DNA from: SNAP01 sp049671745
GTDB lineage: Bacteria; Bacteroidota; Bacteroidia; Bacteroidales; Marinifilaceae
Reading direction: 5' to 3'
NCBI GenBank assembly: GCA_049671745.1
Contig: JBATVL010000096.1
Span: forward strand, 1-64,000
DNA: 64,000 nt
Notes under the pieces: model-generated
What the model was told of the DNA's origin: nothing
The model's database searches: none
Seen by the model: only the letters and a program-made list of their open reading frames with translations
Position numbers and translations under genes: made by a program
In this document: in pieces, positions 52,883-63,120 of the stretch
Position numbering within the stretch: position 1 is the stretch's first letter
Layout: every line of letters starts with the position of its first letter

Positions 52883-53977
52883 ATGACAGAAAAGGAAGAA
52901 TTATTTGATGACATTAACGAAGATATAGTTAATACAGATAAAGAGCAAGAAGAGACACAAGAAAATTCTCATTCTCTATACGAGCATTTTAAATTTGTTG
53001 TTGATCCAGGACAAACTCTTCTTAGAATTGATAAGTTTCTTAGCGATAGAATGCTTAACTCTTCAAGAAATAAAATTCAAGATGCTGCTGCGGCTGGATC
53101 AATTTTAGTTAATGGTAATGCAGTTAAGGTGAACTACAAAGTTAAACCTAACGACGTTATAACTATTGAATTAACATACCCAAAGAGAGAAATAACTATT
53201 ATCCCTGAGGATCTTCCTTTGACTATTGTTTACGAAGATGATGCACTTTTAGTTGTTCATAAAGAACCTGGAATGGTAGTTCATCCTTCTTATGGTCACT
53301 ATAGTGGAACTCTTATTAATGCACTTGCTTGGCACCTAAAAGAGAACCCATTATTTAACGACGAAAACGATCCACGTCCAGGATTAGTTCACCGTATAGA
53401 TAAAAACACATCTGGATTACTTGTTATTGCTAAGACAGAAGAGGCTAAAACGAAACTAGCTCTTCAATTCTTTAATAAAACTTCTACACGTAAATATATT
53501 GCAATGTGTTGGGGTGATATGCCAGAGAACGAAGGTACTATAGTTGGTAATATTGGAAGAAATATTACTAATCGTAAGATTATGGATGTTTTCCCTGAAG
53601 ATGAAGAGTATGGTAAACATGCGGTTACTCATTGGAGAGTGATTGAGAGATTAGGATATGTAAATGTTATTGAGTGTATTCTTGAGACAGGACGTACTCA
53701 CCAGATTAGAGCTCACTTTAAGAGCATTGGTCATCCTCTTTTTAATGACTGGGAATATGGTGGAGATAGTATCCTAAAAGGAACAACTTTTACAAAATAT
53801 AAACAATTCATTATAAATTGCTTTAAGACTTGTCCAAGACAGGCTCTTCATGCAAAAACATTAGGATTTATACACCCTACTACTGGAGAAGAAATGACTT
53901 TTAACTCTGACTTACCAGAGGATATGAGTTCTCTTATAGAAAAGTGGAGAGGTTATATCTCTAATAGAGAAATATAA
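52883..53977 (+). CDS. RluA/RluD family pseudouridine synthase
   Basis: A 364-residue rRNA or tRNA uridine isomerase. N-terminal acidic extension of about 40 residues, S4 RNA-binding domain (RIDKFLSDRMLNSSRNKIQD), then catalytic domain with HRIDKNTSGLLV carrying the catalytic Asp and RTHQIRAH. The ATG at 52883 is preferred to a TTG five codons upstream. Most like RluD, which modifies the 23S helix 69. Middle of the PASTA-ddl operon. Confidence 0.92.
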   Translation: MTEKEELFDDINEDIVNTDKEQEETQENSHSLYEHFKFVVDPGQTLLRIDKFLSDRMLNSSRNKIQDAAAAGSILVNGNAVKVNYKVKPNDVITIELTYPKREITIIPEDLPLTIVYEDDALLVVHKEPGMVVHPSYGHYSGTLINALAWHLKENPLFNDENDPRPGLVHRIDKNTSGLLVIAKTEEAKTKLALQFFNKTSTRKYIAMCWGDMPENEGTIVGNIGRNITNRKIMDVFPEDEEYGKHAVTHWRVIERLGYVNVIECILETGRTHQIRAHFKSIGHPLFNDWEYGGDSILKGTTFTKYKQFIINCFKTCPRQALHAKTLGFIHPTTGEEMTFNSDLPEDMSSLIEKWRGYISNREI

Positions 53978-53990
53978 AAATTAAGAAACA

Positions 53991-54965
53991 ATGAAGTCGA
54001 AGAAGAATATTGCACTTGTTGCTGGTGGATACTCTGCAGAGTATGAAGTATCTATAAACTCGGCACAAAACATTTATGCGGCTATAGATGATGCTATATA
54101 CAATAAGTATTTAGTTATAATAACAAAGGACAAATGGGAAGTTCATTATAATAATGAAATATACCCTGTAGATAAAAATGATTTTAGCTTCTCGCCTACT
54201 AAGGAGAAAGTTAAGTTCGATTTTGCTTATGTCACTATTCACGGTACTCCTGGAGAGAACGGATGTTTACAAGGATACTTTGATATGTTAGACATTCCTC
54301 ATTCAACCTGTGATGTATTAGCCGCTGCTCTTACTTTCGACAAATATACATGTAATCACTATATTAAGGATTTTGGTATTAATATAGGGAATTCTATACT
54401 TCTTAGAACAAGGAATCAGCACAGCATAGAGGAGATTAATTCTCTTGTGGGGATTCCTTGTTTTGTGAAGCCAAACTCTGATGGTTCTAGCTTTGGTATT
54501 TCTAAAGTTAAGACTATAGATGAACTTGACACAGCTTTAGATAAAGCTTTTTCTTTCTCTAAGGAAGTTATTGTTGAGAAGGCTATAAACGGACTAGAGT
54601 TCACTTGTGGAGCCGTTAAAACAGAAACAGAAGATATAATTCTTCCTGTAACTGAGATTCTTTCTGATAATGAATTTTTCGATTTTGGAGCTAAATATGA
54701 TGGTGAGTCTACAGAGATTACTCCTGCGCGTATTTCAGAGGAATTAACAAAGGAGCTTCAAAGACAAACATCTTTACTTTATGATGTTCTTAAGCTTAAG
54801 GGCATTATTAGAGTTGATTTTATTATAGAAGATAGCAAAATTTATGTGTTGGAGGTAAATACTACCCCTGGCATGACTGCTACTAGTTTTATTCCTCAGC
54901 AAATAGAGGCTGATGGTAGAACTCTGCAAAGCGTCATTTCTCTAATAATCGAGAACTATTCTTAA
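53991..54965 (+). CDS. ddl: D-alanine--D-alanine ligase
   Basis: Makes the D-Ala-D-Ala dipeptide for peptidoglycan. ATP-grasp enzyme of 324 residues: VAGGYSAEYEVSINSAQN at about 10-27 (with the catalytic Glu), HGTPGENGCLQGYFDMLDIP, KPNSDGSSFGISKV and metal-binding LEVNTTPGMT near the end. Follows the pseudouridine synthase by 13 bases. Confidence 0.95.
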   Translation: MKSKKNIALVAGGYSAEYEVSINSAQNIYAAIDDAIYNKYLVIITKDKWEVHYNNEIYPVDKNDFSFSPTKEKVKFDFAYVTIHGTPGENGCLQGYFDMLDIPHSTCDVLAAALTFDKYTCNHYIKDFGINIGNSILLRTRNQHSIEEINSLVGIPCFVKPNSDGSSFGISKVKTIDELDTALDKAFSFSKEVIVEKAINGLEFTCGAVKTETEDIILPVTEILSDNEFFDFGAKYDGESTEITPARISEELTKELQRQTSLLYDVLKLKGIIRVDFIIEDSKIYVLEVNTTPGMTATSFIPQQIEADGRTLQSVISLIIENYS

Positions 54966-54973
54966 CATATAAG

Positions 54974-55010
54974 GAAAGGCAATCATTAGTTTGATTGCCT
55001 TTTCTTTTCT
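54974..55010 (+). terminator. Terminator of the PASTA-rluD-ddl operon
   Basis: AAAGGCAATCA pairs with TGATTGCCTTT (54975-54985 with 54992-55002), six-base loop, T-rich end; also faces the convergent response regulator gene. Confidence 0.85.
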
Positions 55011-55013
55011 ATA

Positions 55014-55712
55014 TTATTCCTTTATAATCATCTTATATCCTACAGTTCGAATATTTATTATCTGTACGTTAGGATCTTCCTTAAGATACTTTCTTAACTT
55101 AGTTATGAAGACATCCATACTTCGAGCATTAAAAAAGTTATCATCATCCCAAAGATCTAATAAGGTAGCTTTTCTATTGAGTACTTTATTCTTATTTTCA
55201 CACAGCAGTCTCAACAATTCTGATTCTCTATGAGTCAATTGTCTTTCGATACCATTATATTCAAGTATCTGACTGGTCGTTTCAAATTTATACATACCTA
55301 TATCATGATGCGTATCTCTCTTCTCTGTTTCGTCATTAATAATGTTACGACCCAATAATGCCTTCACACGTACAATTAACTCTTCCATACTGAAGGGTTT
55401 CTTCAAATAGTCGTTACCTCCTAATTCAAATCCCTCCACTACATCAGTAGTTAAAGATTTAGCAGTTAAAAATATAATTGGTACATTCTTATTAGTCTTT
55501 CTTACCTCACGAGCAAGAGTAAAACCATCCATTTTAGGCATCATTATATCCAATACTAATATATCGTGCTTATCTTTATAATATGCATCAAGAGCTGTTT
55601 TTCCATTAGAATGAAAATCTACAGCAAAGCCTCTACTTTCTAGACTATCGCACACAATCATACCTAAGGCTTCCTCATCTTCGGCATATAATATATTTAT
55701 CTTTTCACTCAT
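55014..55712 (-). CDS. OmpR-family response regulator, RprY-like
   Basis: A 232-residue regulator with receiver domain (acidic pocket E11-D12, phosphoacceptor Asp55 in LVLDIMMP, Lys in LKKPF) and an OmpR/PhoB winged-helix domain (LTHRESELLRLLCENKNKVL... then FITKLRKYLKEDPNVQI). Sequence pattern close to RprY of Bacteroides, a regulator linked to oxidative stress and sodium-dependent respiration. It follows the sensor gene by three bases. Confidence 0.88.
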   Translation of the reverse strand: MSEKINILYAEDEEALGMIVCDSLESRGFAVDFHSNGKTALDAYYKDKHDILVLDIMMPKMDGFTLAREVRKTNKNVPIIFLTAKSLTTDVVEGFELGGNDYLKKPFSMEELIVRVKALLGRNIINDETEKRDTHHDIGMYKFETTSQILEYNGIERQLTHRESELLRLLCENKNKVLNRKATLLDLWDDDNFFNARSMDVFITKLRKYLKEDPNVQIINIRTVGYKMIIKE

Positions 55713-55715
55713 AGA

Positions 55716-57167
55716 TTATGCTTTAAAACTAATAATAAATTCACTTCCCTTACCAAGAGAACTCTTTAGCTCAATGAAGGCATTTTGTTTCTCTATGATA
55801 TTCTTTACGTAATGAAGTCCAAGCCCAAATCCTTTTACATCATGCAGATTACCTGTTGGCACCCTATAGAATTTATCAAAAACCTTGTTCTGATGCTTTG
55901 CAGAAATACCTATTCCGTTATCCTTTACACTTAAGAAACATGAATGCTTACTCTTAGTAAGAGTTATATATACTTTTACTTCTTCTTCTGAATACTTAAT
56001 TGCATTATCAATTAAATTATTGATAACATTAGTCATATGAACTCTATCACCTTCAATTACGGTAGAAGTAGAAACCTCATTAAAAACTATATCAACTGTC
56101 TTTTCTGCATTTTTAATTGACTGAGTACTAATTATATTATTAATCATATCATTAAGATTAATAGGTTCAATATTTAAGAAAAGTTCCTTTTTTTCGTAGA
56201 CTGCAATATTCAAAACCTTCTCAACAAGAGTAGAAAGTCGTTTTAGCTCCCTTGATGATACAGATAAGTATCTATTAGTCTTCTTCTTATCTTCTAAAAC
56301 ATCAAATGACTGCATACCCTCTATAGCTGCATTAACAGTTGCAATTGGAGTCTTTAGTTCATGAGTCATATTATTAATAAAATCATTCTTTATCTCAGAT
56401 AAATTCTTTTGATTGATAATAGTTCTATACATGTATAAAAAACAAAGAATCACTATTAATAACAACACAGCAGACATGATTAACAAACCTCCCATTCGTG
56501 TTAATATAATCTGTTTTTGATTTGGGAAAGCAACTCTAGCATAACTATTTTTAAAAACAGAAGTTGTTACATTTCTAGAATATAATGTTGATTTATCATT
56601 AATAGGATTATTACTACTGCTATACAAGAGAGAATCTTTCTTTGTATTACGAATCTCTACAAAATAATCAGAATCAAGTTCCCTAGCTTTAAACTCATCC
56701 TTTAAGAGCGAATCAAGAACAACTATATTAGTATATGTCTTATTGTCCTTCTCATCAACAAGGATAGCTGTTAGTATAGCTTTTAGATCTATATTTAACA
56801 TATCGGGAATATGTACAGAGTCTTTTCTTTTGAATGTTTTAGCATCAAAAGAAAGCTGCATTGAGCTATTTTTATCATCTATCTTTCCATTTGCAGCATT
56901 GAGAAGTGAATCAATATTTATAGATGACCCCTTATTTTCTATTATAGTTATCTCATTAGTATTATCATCATACAGAGTACTAGCAAGAAAAGAATAACGA
57001 ATATTCATTTCTCTTTGAATAGATACTTCAAGAGCTTGATTGACCTCTTTTAATAACTGTTTATGATTAACCGTGTAGGAATTCACTATCCAAAACATTT
57101 GGAAAGCAAGAATGCATGCTGTTGCTAATGTAATTAACAATAATATAAATCGTATCTCTCTCTTCAT
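55716..57167 (-). CDS. Sensor histidine kinase, RprX-like
   Basis: A 483-residue membrane kinase with two membrane helices (about 7-27 and 226-247) bracketing a 200-residue periplasmic sensor, then a HisKA domain with phosphoacceptor His269 in MTHELKTP and an HATPase_c domain with N-box NNLIDNAIKYS and G-boxes VKDNGIGIS and GFGLGLHYVK. Partner of the response regulator downstream. Divergent from the GLPGLI-ABC operon at 57312, a plausible target. Confidence 0.9.
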   Translation of the reverse strand: MKREIRFILLLITLATACILAFQMFWIVNSYTVNHKQLLKEVNQALEVSIQREMNIRYSFLASTLYDDNTNEITIIENKGSSINIDSLLNAANGKIDDKNSSMQLSFDAKTFKRKDSVHIPDMLNIDLKAILTAILVDEKDNKTYTNIVVLDSLLKDEFKARELDSDYFVEIRNTKKDSLLYSSSNNPINDKSTLYSRNVTTSVFKNSYARVAFPNQKQIILTRMGGLLIMSAVLLLIVILCFLYMYRTIINQKNLSEIKNDFINNMTHELKTPIATVNAAIEGMQSFDVLEDKKKTNRYLSVSSRELKRLSTLVEKVLNIAVYEKKELFLNIEPINLNDMINNIISTQSIKNAEKTVDIVFNEVSTSTVIEGDRVHMTNVINNLIDNAIKYSEEEVKVYITLTKSKHSCFLSVKDNGIGISAKHQNKVFDKFYRVPTGNLHDVKGFGLGLHYVKNIIEKQNAFIELKSSLGKGSEFIISFKA

Positions 57168-57276
57168 ATAAGTCTATTTGTTACAAAAATACTCAATAAA
57201 GATAAGTAAAAAAGTCGCTTAACAGTCATTAACAATGGATAACAAGCACTTAACATATTCATCATCATGCATTGTA

Positions 57277-57284
57277 TAGATTTG
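57277..57284 (+). promoter_or_regulatory. Candidate -7 promoter box (TAGATTTG)
   Basis: Matches TAnnTTTG, 27 bases before the GLPGLI gene. The -33 region lacks TTTG, which would fit an activator-dependent promoter, for instance under the divergent two-component system. Confidence 0.5.
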
Positions 57285-57311
57285 CAATACAAACATTAAA
57301 AAACATAAGAC

Positions 57312-58004
57312 ATGAAACTAGTAAAATTATTTATCACTGTAGCTATCCTTATAACAGGAACTTATTTAAAAGCACAAAATGATTTAACGATAGAGTACGT
57401 ACAAACAATTAATATTCATAAAAGTCTATCAAGTACACAAATGGCTATGAAAAATTTTCTTCCTGAAACAATAGAAAAGAAGATTGTGTATAAATACACC
57501 GAAAATAAGGCTCGCATAAAAGAAGGCAAGATGGAGAAAAAAGATAAAACTTCCTTCAACATGCAAATGTCAGGTATGTCAAACAATGCTTTAATCAACT
57601 ACAAGAATAATAAAGCTACAGAATATCACAAGATCATGAATCATTACTTTTATGTGGAAACAGAAATTAAACATACAGATTTTGTGTTTTCTACTGAAAC
57701 AAAAAACATTCTTGGATACAAGTGTACAAAAGCAACAAGAAAAAAAGACGAGGGCGATAATATGACTTATTGGATTGCTAAAAACATGACTATTAAAGCT
57801 ACACCATTATCTTCAATATTTTGTAAAGAAGGTGCAATACTAGGAATTGATGGTGATAAGATAAGTTATAGAGCAGATTTAATTAGCAAAAAACAATTAT
57901 CAAATACTGATATTATTGTTCCACCTACAGCTAGGAAAATCACCGAAGAGCAACTAGAGGACCTTCAGCAGGAACAGATAGAAACGATGAAACAAATGAA
58001 TTAA
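57312..58004 (+). CDS. GLPGLI family secreted protein
   Basis: A 230-residue exported protein (signal MKLVKLFITVAILITGTYLKAQ). The middle NILGYKCTKA and YWIAKNM segments and the EGAILGIDGD element, in place of the name-giving GLPGLIL, fit the Bacteroidota GLPGLI family of unknown function. Cotranscribed with the ABC genes 23 bases downstream. A Met/Gln-rich C-terminal tail is notable. Confidence 0.75.
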   Translation: MKLVKLFITVAILITGTYLKAQNDLTIEYVQTINIHKSLSSTQMAMKNFLPETIEKKIVYKYTENKARIKEGKMEKKDKTSFNMQMSGMSNNALINYKNNKATEYHKIMNHYFYVETEIKHTDFVFSTETKNILGYKCTKATRKKDEGDNMTYWIAKNMTIKATPLSSIFCKEGAILGIDGDKISYRADLISKKQLSNTDIIVPPTARKITEEQLEDLQQEQIETMKQMN

Positions 58005-58027
58005 GAAATCACATAAAATATACAATC

Positions 58028-58897
58028 ATGAGATTAGAAATAAGAAATCTATCAAAAACATATCCCAATGAAGTAAAAGCACTAAACGATTTGAGTTTAA
58101 ACATAGAATCAGGTATGTTTGGCTTACTTGGTCCTAATGGTGCAGGGAAATCAAGCCTGATGCGAACACTTGCAACACTTCAAGATGCAGATGAAGGTTC
58201 TATATCATTTGATGGAATAGATATTATAAAAGAGAAAGAAAAACTAAAGGAAGTATTGGGTTATTTACCTCAAGAATTTGGTGTTTATCCTAAAGTATCA
58301 GCAATAGAACTACTTAATCACTTTGCTATTTTAAAAGGTATAACAGATAGCAAAGAACGCAAAGAGACAGTAAACTATCTACTCAATCAAGTTAATCTAT
58401 TTCACGCACGTAAGAAAGCAGTTGATAGTTTTAGTGGAGGAATGCGACAACGTTTTGGTATAGCTCTTGCACTACTTGGTAATCCTAAGTTAATCATTGT
58501 AGATGAACCAACTGCAGGCCTAGATCCAGGAGAGCGTGTACGTTTTAATAACCTTCTTAGCGAAATAAGCGAAGATAAGATTGTTATTCTATCTACTCAC
58601 ATTGTTGATGACGTAAGTGATCTATGTAACGATATGGCTATAATTAATAAGGGCGAACTTCTTGTTAATGGTAAGCCATCTGAAATTATCTCTCAATTAG
58701 ATGGGAAGATATGGGAAAAGACAATATCTAAGGAAGAGTTTGATGATTATTCAGAAAGATATCAGCTTGTATATTCACATCTAAAAGGTGGTCAACCACT
58801 TATTCATGTATATAGTGAAGATGATCTAAGTAAAGATTTTAAAGCCATAAAACCACAATTAGAAGATGCATACTTTATGGCAATCAATCATAACTAA
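58028..58897 (+). CDS. ABC transporter ATP-binding protein
   Basis: A 289-residue ATPase: Walker A LGPNGAGKSSLM (about 36-47), Q-loop LPQEFGV, signature DSFSGGMRQRFGIALAL, Walker B LIIVDEPTAGLDP and H-loop STHIVDD. It partners with the permease half of the next gene, 11 bases downstream. Substrate unknown; the family is usually described as an exporter of the ABC-2 type. Confidence 0.93.
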   Translation: MRLEIRNLSKTYPNEVKALNDLSLNIESGMFGLLGPNGAGKSSLMRTLATLQDADEGSISFDGIDIIKEKEKLKEVLGYLPQEFGVYPKVSAIELLNHFAILKGITDSKERKETVNYLLNQVNLFHARKKAVDSFSGGMRQRFGIALALLGNPKLIIVDEPTAGLDPGERVRFNNLLSEISEDKIVILSTHIVDDVSDLCNDMAIINKGELLVNGKPSEIISQLDGKIWEKTISKEEFDDYSERYQLVYSHLKGGQPLIHVYSEDDLSKDFKAIKPQLEDAYFMAINHN

Positions 58898-58908
58898 ATA
58901 ATAGAGAT

Positions 58909-61900
58909 ATGTTTAAAGAAATATTATTATTTGAATTACGAAGAGCCTTTCGCTCACCATCTCTATATATTTATTGGGGAATATTATTTTTAATAGCATT
59001 CTTGTTAATGAACTTAGCCGGAGGAGCTTTTGAGAGTTTAACAATGAGTATTGCTGGCGATAATTTAAAAGTTAACTCTCCAGGGTTATTAAATATCATA
59101 TTCGGAATATTTAGTTATATAGGGATTTTCATTGTAGCTAGTGTAACTAGTACTATAGTAATTAAAGACTTCAGATACGATACTCTTTCTCTTGTTTTCA
59201 CCACAAGAATAAAGAAGTCACAATACATACTAGGCAGGTTCACAGCAGCATTTATATTAAATCTGATTGTCTTTACAGCAGTAGGCTTTGGTACATATAT
59301 AGGCACTATAATGCCTTATCTTAGATCGGAGTACTTCGGTGAGTTTATGTGGGCAGCTTACCTAAATCCATATGCAGCAAGAATAATACCAAATATATTC
59401 TTCATAACAGCAATTTTCTTTTCACTAAGTCTATTACTTAGAAATGTGATTGTCAATTGGCTTTCTATATTAGCTTTTTATATCTTATATGCAATAGGAA
59501 GTAGTCTACTTAAAGATTTAGATAGTCGTAATATAGCTGCTCTTCTTGATCCGTTTGGAATGATAGCATCTCTGGTAGTAACAACAGGCACAACAGCTAG
59601 TGAGATGAATAAAGAAACTGTCTCTGTTGAAGGAATATATCTAATGAATAGAATATTATGGATAAGCATTGGTGTACTGAGCCTCTTTTTAGCATACATG
59701 AAATTTGAATTCTCTTTTGCATTAAAAGCAGTAAAACTAATCATACGAAAGAAACGCTTAGCACCTGTAGCAAAAGAAGAGACTAAGAAAGAACACTTTA
59801 ATCTACCTCAAACACATAGAAATAATTCAATAGGTTCTTTATTAAAGATTCTTAAACATCAAATTAGCTTTGAACTAAAGTATCTATCTAAGAATGTATA
59901 CTTTATTATTATTAGTCTTATAGCTATAATCTTCATGTTTGTTTCTTCAAAAGCAATAGGAAAGATGTTTGATACTCAGACATATCCTGTTACATACCAA
60001 GTAATAGACATTCTAAAAGGCTCGTTATCAATCTTCTTATATATTATAATTATTCTATTCAGTGGTGAATTACTAAGCAGAGATAAAGCATATAAGATAG
60101 ACGAAATTGTAAATACACAGACTGTAAAAAGATGGATTCTATTAGTTAGTAAGATGATTAGTTTAGCTATTGCAGTGGCAGGACTCCTACTACTTATGAT
60201 CTTATGTGGTATATTATTTCAAGCAAATGCAGACTATTATAATTTTGAAATATCACAATACTTCATATCTATCTTTGGACTTGAATATATAAAGTATATA
60301 CTACTTATTGGAATGGCATTTTTTGTGCATTCTCTTATAAATAATAAATATATAGGATATGTTATATTAATCGTTTTCATGATATGGCAGAACATATTTG
60401 CTGGTAGTATATTACAACATAACTTACTTATCTTTGGCTCAAGTCCTGAATGGTTCTACTCGGACATGAATGGATATGGATTCTCAATATTCCCTTATTG
60501 GGCATTCAAAACTTATTGGTTGTTATTTACTGTAATACTGGTAATTATAAGTAATTTGTTTTTAGTAGTTCAGTCGAAGAATAACTTAAAAGCACGACTA
60601 CTATTAGTAAAGACAAGATTAAATAAAGGAGTAAGAATTTCGCTCATTAGTGTAACAGTTCTATTTATTATATGTGGTACATATATATTTGTAAACACAA
60701 ATATCACAAATACCTTTAAGACTGCATACTCTCAAGAAGAACAGATGGTAAGTTATGAGAAACTCTATAAGAAATACCAAAATATAACTCAGCCAAAGAT
60801 AACTGATGTAAAGTTAAATGCTGATATATATCCAAAAACAGGTAAACTACATATAGAAGGTACTTATTGGCTAAAGAATAAATCATCAAAAAAAATAGAA
60901 TGTATTCATGTTAATCAAAACAAATATATAAAACATCTAAGTATAGAAAGAAATAATAAGCTAATCAGTGCTGACAAATATAATGATTACTATATATATT
61001 CTTTAAATGAAGCATTACAAAGTGGAGATTCTATAAAATTAAAATTCACACTCATAAGTGATGCAAAAGGTTTTACTAATAGTGGAAAAAACAATATTGC
61101 ACATAAGAACGGAACCTTCTTTAACAACAGGTATTTCCCATCTATTGGTTATAATTCTGATAATGAATTAATGGGTAAAAAAGTAAGAGCAAAACACAAT
61201 CTTATACCAAAAGCTGTTAATCTTGCAATAGATGATAAAAATGGAATCTCACGTAATTTCATAACAAGTGACTCTGACTTCATCAATTTTGAAGCTACAG
61301 TAAGTACATCTAGCGATCAAATAGCACTTACTCCAGGTAGACTAGTGAATAAATGGGAGAAAGATGGAAGGAATTACTTTCATTATAGAATGCAAACAAA
61401 GATGATTAATTTCTACGCTATACTATCTGCGAAATACGATGTATACAAAGAAAAACATAAAATACCAGGAGGCAAAGAGATAGAGATATCTATTTATCAC
61501 CACCCTATGCATAAGTATAATCTAAAAACAATGGCAAGAGGAGTAAAACAATCTCTTGATTATTATTCTAAGACGTACTCTGACTTCCAGTATGATCAAT
61601 TACGAATAGTCGAATTCCCTAGATTCTCTTCATTTGCACAATCATTTCCAAATATGATACCATTCTCAGAAGGAATAGGATTCATAGCTGACCTAAGAGA
61701 ACTTAACAAGAAAGATGTTCCATTTGATGAACTAAAGATTGACTATCCATTCTATGTTACAGCACACGAGATGGCTCATCAGTGGTGGGCTCATCAAACA
61801 ATTGCAGCGAATGTAGAAGGAGCACAAATGCTTATGGAATCTGTAACTCAATATTCTGCTTTCAAAGTAATGGAAAAATACTACGGAAAGCAAAACATGA

Positions 61901-62538
61901 AGAAGTTCTTAAGAAGCGAGACATTCAGATATCTAAATAGTAGAAAGAATGAATCATATGAAGAAAAACCTCTTTCTAAAGTAGCAAGTAATCAAGGATA
62001 TATCTATTATCAAAAGGGAGGACAAGCCCTTTATGCTATAGATGACTACATTGGAGGAGATAAACTTTCTAACGCTCTAAAGGAGCTTAATAAAAAATAT
62101 GCGTTTAAAGGAGCTCCATATCCTACAACAAATGACTTCTTGGATATACTTGAACCTAAAGTTCCAGATTCTCTTAAGTATTTTGTTAATGACATAATGA
62201 ATAAGATAACTCTATACGACAACGATGTTCGCTCTGCTCATTACACTCGTAATGAAGATTTTGAATATCTTACAGAAATAGAAATAGAGGGAGAAAAATA
62301 CTATGCAGACGGAAAAGGAGAAGAAACGAAAGCTAATATGAATGATCTTGTAGAAATAGGAATTTATAATGTTAAAGGGAAGCAAGTGATGTTAAAGAAA
62401 GTCAGACTACTTTCTGGACTTCATAAATATAAATTTAAGCTAAATAGAAAACCCTCAGAGATAATAATTGATCCATATTATAAAATAATAGATAAAGATT
62501 ATTCTAGAACAGGATTTAAAGTCACAAAACAAAAATAA
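58909..62538 (+). CDS. ABC-2-type permease fused to an M1 family aminopeptidase
   Basis: A 1209-residue fusion. The first 600 residues contain about twelve membrane segments in two ABC-2-like sets. Residues about 630-1200 form an extracytoplasmic M1 metallopeptidase with zinc motif HEMAH at 953-957 and Glu977 as third ligand, 20 residues after the second His, one more than in classical M1 enzymes. The GAMEN exopeptidase motif is not present in standard form (region reads FSSFAQSFPNMIPFSEG). The architecture is a known Bacteroidota family whose substrate is undefined. Ends the GLPGLI-ABC operon. Confidence 0.88.
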   Translation: MFKEILLFELRRAFRSPSLYIYWGILFLIAFLLMNLAGGAFESLTMSIAGDNLKVNSPGLLNIIFGIFSYIGIFIVASVTSTIVIKDFRYDTLSLVFTTRIKKSQYILGRFTAAFILNLIVFTAVGFGTYIGTIMPYLRSEYFGEFMWAAYLNPYAARIIPNIFFITAIFFSLSLLLRNVIVNWLSILAFYILYAIGSSLLKDLDSRNIAALLDPFGMIASLVVTTGTTASEMNKETVSVEGIYLMNRILWISIGVLSLFLAYMKFEFSFALKAVKLIIRKKRLAPVAKEETKKEHFNLPQTHRNNSIGSLLKILKHQISFELKYLSKNVYFIIISLIAIIFMFVSSKAIGKMFDTQTYPVTYQVIDILKGSLSIFLYIIIILFSGELLSRDKAYKIDEIVNTQTVKRWILLVSKMISLAIAVAGLLLLMILCGILFQANADYYNFEISQYFISIFGLEYIKYILLIGMAFFVHSLINNKYIGYVILIVFMIWQNIFAGSILQHNLLIFGSSPEWFYSDMNGYGFSIFPYWAFKTYWLLFTVILVIISNLFLVVQSKNNLKARLLLVKTRLNKGVRISLISVTVLFIICGTYIFVNTNITNTFKTAYSQEEQMVSYEKLYKKYQNITQPKITDVKLNADIYPKTGKLHIEGTYWLKNKSSKKIECIHVNQNKYIKHLSIERNNKLISADKYNDYYIYSLNEALQSGDSIKLKFTLISDAKGFTNSGKNNIAHKNGTFFNNRYFPSIGYNSDNELMGKKVRAKHNLIPKAVNLAIDDKNGISRNFITSDSDFINFEATVSTSSDQIALTPGRLVNKWEKDGRNYFHYRMQTKMINFYAILSAKYDVYKEKHKIPGGKEIEISIYHHPMHKYNLKTMARGVKQSLDYYSKTYSDFQYDQLRIVEFPRFSSFAQSFPNMIPFSEGIGFIADLRELNKKDVPFDELKIDYPFYVTAHEMAHQWWAHQTIAANVEGAQMLMESVTQYSAFKVMEKYYGKQNMKKFLRSETFRYLNSRKNESYEEKPLSKVASNQGYIYYQKGGQALYAIDDYIGGDKLSNALKELNKKYAFKGAPYPTTNDFLDILEPKVPDSLKYFVNDIMNKITLYDNDVRSAHYTRNEDFEYLTEIEIEGEKYYADGKGEETKANMNDLVEIGIYNVKGKQVMLKKVRLLSGLHKYKFKLNRKPSEIIIDPYYKIIDKDYSRTGFKVTKQK

Positions 62539-62543
62539 GAACT

Positions 62544-62575
62544 AGGCAGTCATTAATTTGATTGCCTCTTTTTAT
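62544..62575 (+). terminator. Terminator of the GLPGLI-ABC operon
   Basis: A nine-bp stem with one G-T wobble (62544-62552 with 62559-62567), six-base loop, T-run following. It resembles the ddl terminator in sequence. Confidence 0.8.
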
Positions 62576-62670
62576 CTATCTATATTATTACTTAAGTTAG
62601 TAAAAAATAGAGATAAAGTTAAAATATTCCTAATATATAGATTTTTGTATTCTTGTTTAGAATAAATAAA

Positions 62671-62678
62671 TACATTTG
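62671..62678 (+). promoter_or_regulatory. Candidate -7 promoter box (TACATTTG)
   Basis: Matches TAnnTTTG 19 bases before the His-rich protein gene; would drive the metal efflux operon. Confidence 0.5.
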
Positions 62679-62697
62679 CATGTTATAAGCAAAATGA

Positions 62698-63075
62698 ATG
62701 AGAGAAAGCAGGTTTCAGAAAATAATAAACATACTACTACTAGCCATATTCTTGTGCTATTTTGCTAGTGTAACTTTATTTTATCACTGCCATACCATTG
62801 ATGGAGTAACAATAGTACACTCTCACTTTTATATCTCTCATTCTGATGGACAAGGTAATACAGACGACACTGCTAATCATAAACATTCAGCTGCAGAGAT
62901 AAGTCTTATTGATCAACTATCAATTTTCACTGTACTTCTTTCAACTGTAATATTTTCTTTTGAATGTTTTATTACTAGAACATTTAAGAAAATCATATAT
63001 AAAGAAGTTGATTACACCTACAAAACTCATTTCCTTAATCTATCTCTTCGTGCACCTCCAATTGCTGTTTTATAA
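62698..63075 (+). CDS. His-rich two-helix membrane protein of a metal efflux operon
   Basis: A 125-residue membrane protein with helices at about 8-29 and 71-92 and a periplasmic loop carrying repeated His (FYHCHT, VHSHFYISHSDG, NHKHSAAE), likely able to bind a soft or borderline metal ion. It stands 45 bases before a CusB/CzcB-like adaptor gene. Similar small His-rich proteins often open RND metal-efflux operons in Bacteroidota; the metal cannot be specified. Confidence 0.6.
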   Translation: MRESRFQKIINILLLAIFLCYFASVTLFYHCHTIDGVTIVHSHFYISHSDGQGNTDDTANHKHSAAEISLIDQLSIFTVLLSTVIFSFECFITRTFKKIIYKEVDYTYKTHFLNLSLRAPPIAVL

Positions 63076-63120
63076 ATAGTTCTATAAATAAATTGGATAA
63101 AAACGTAAAAATACACAAGA

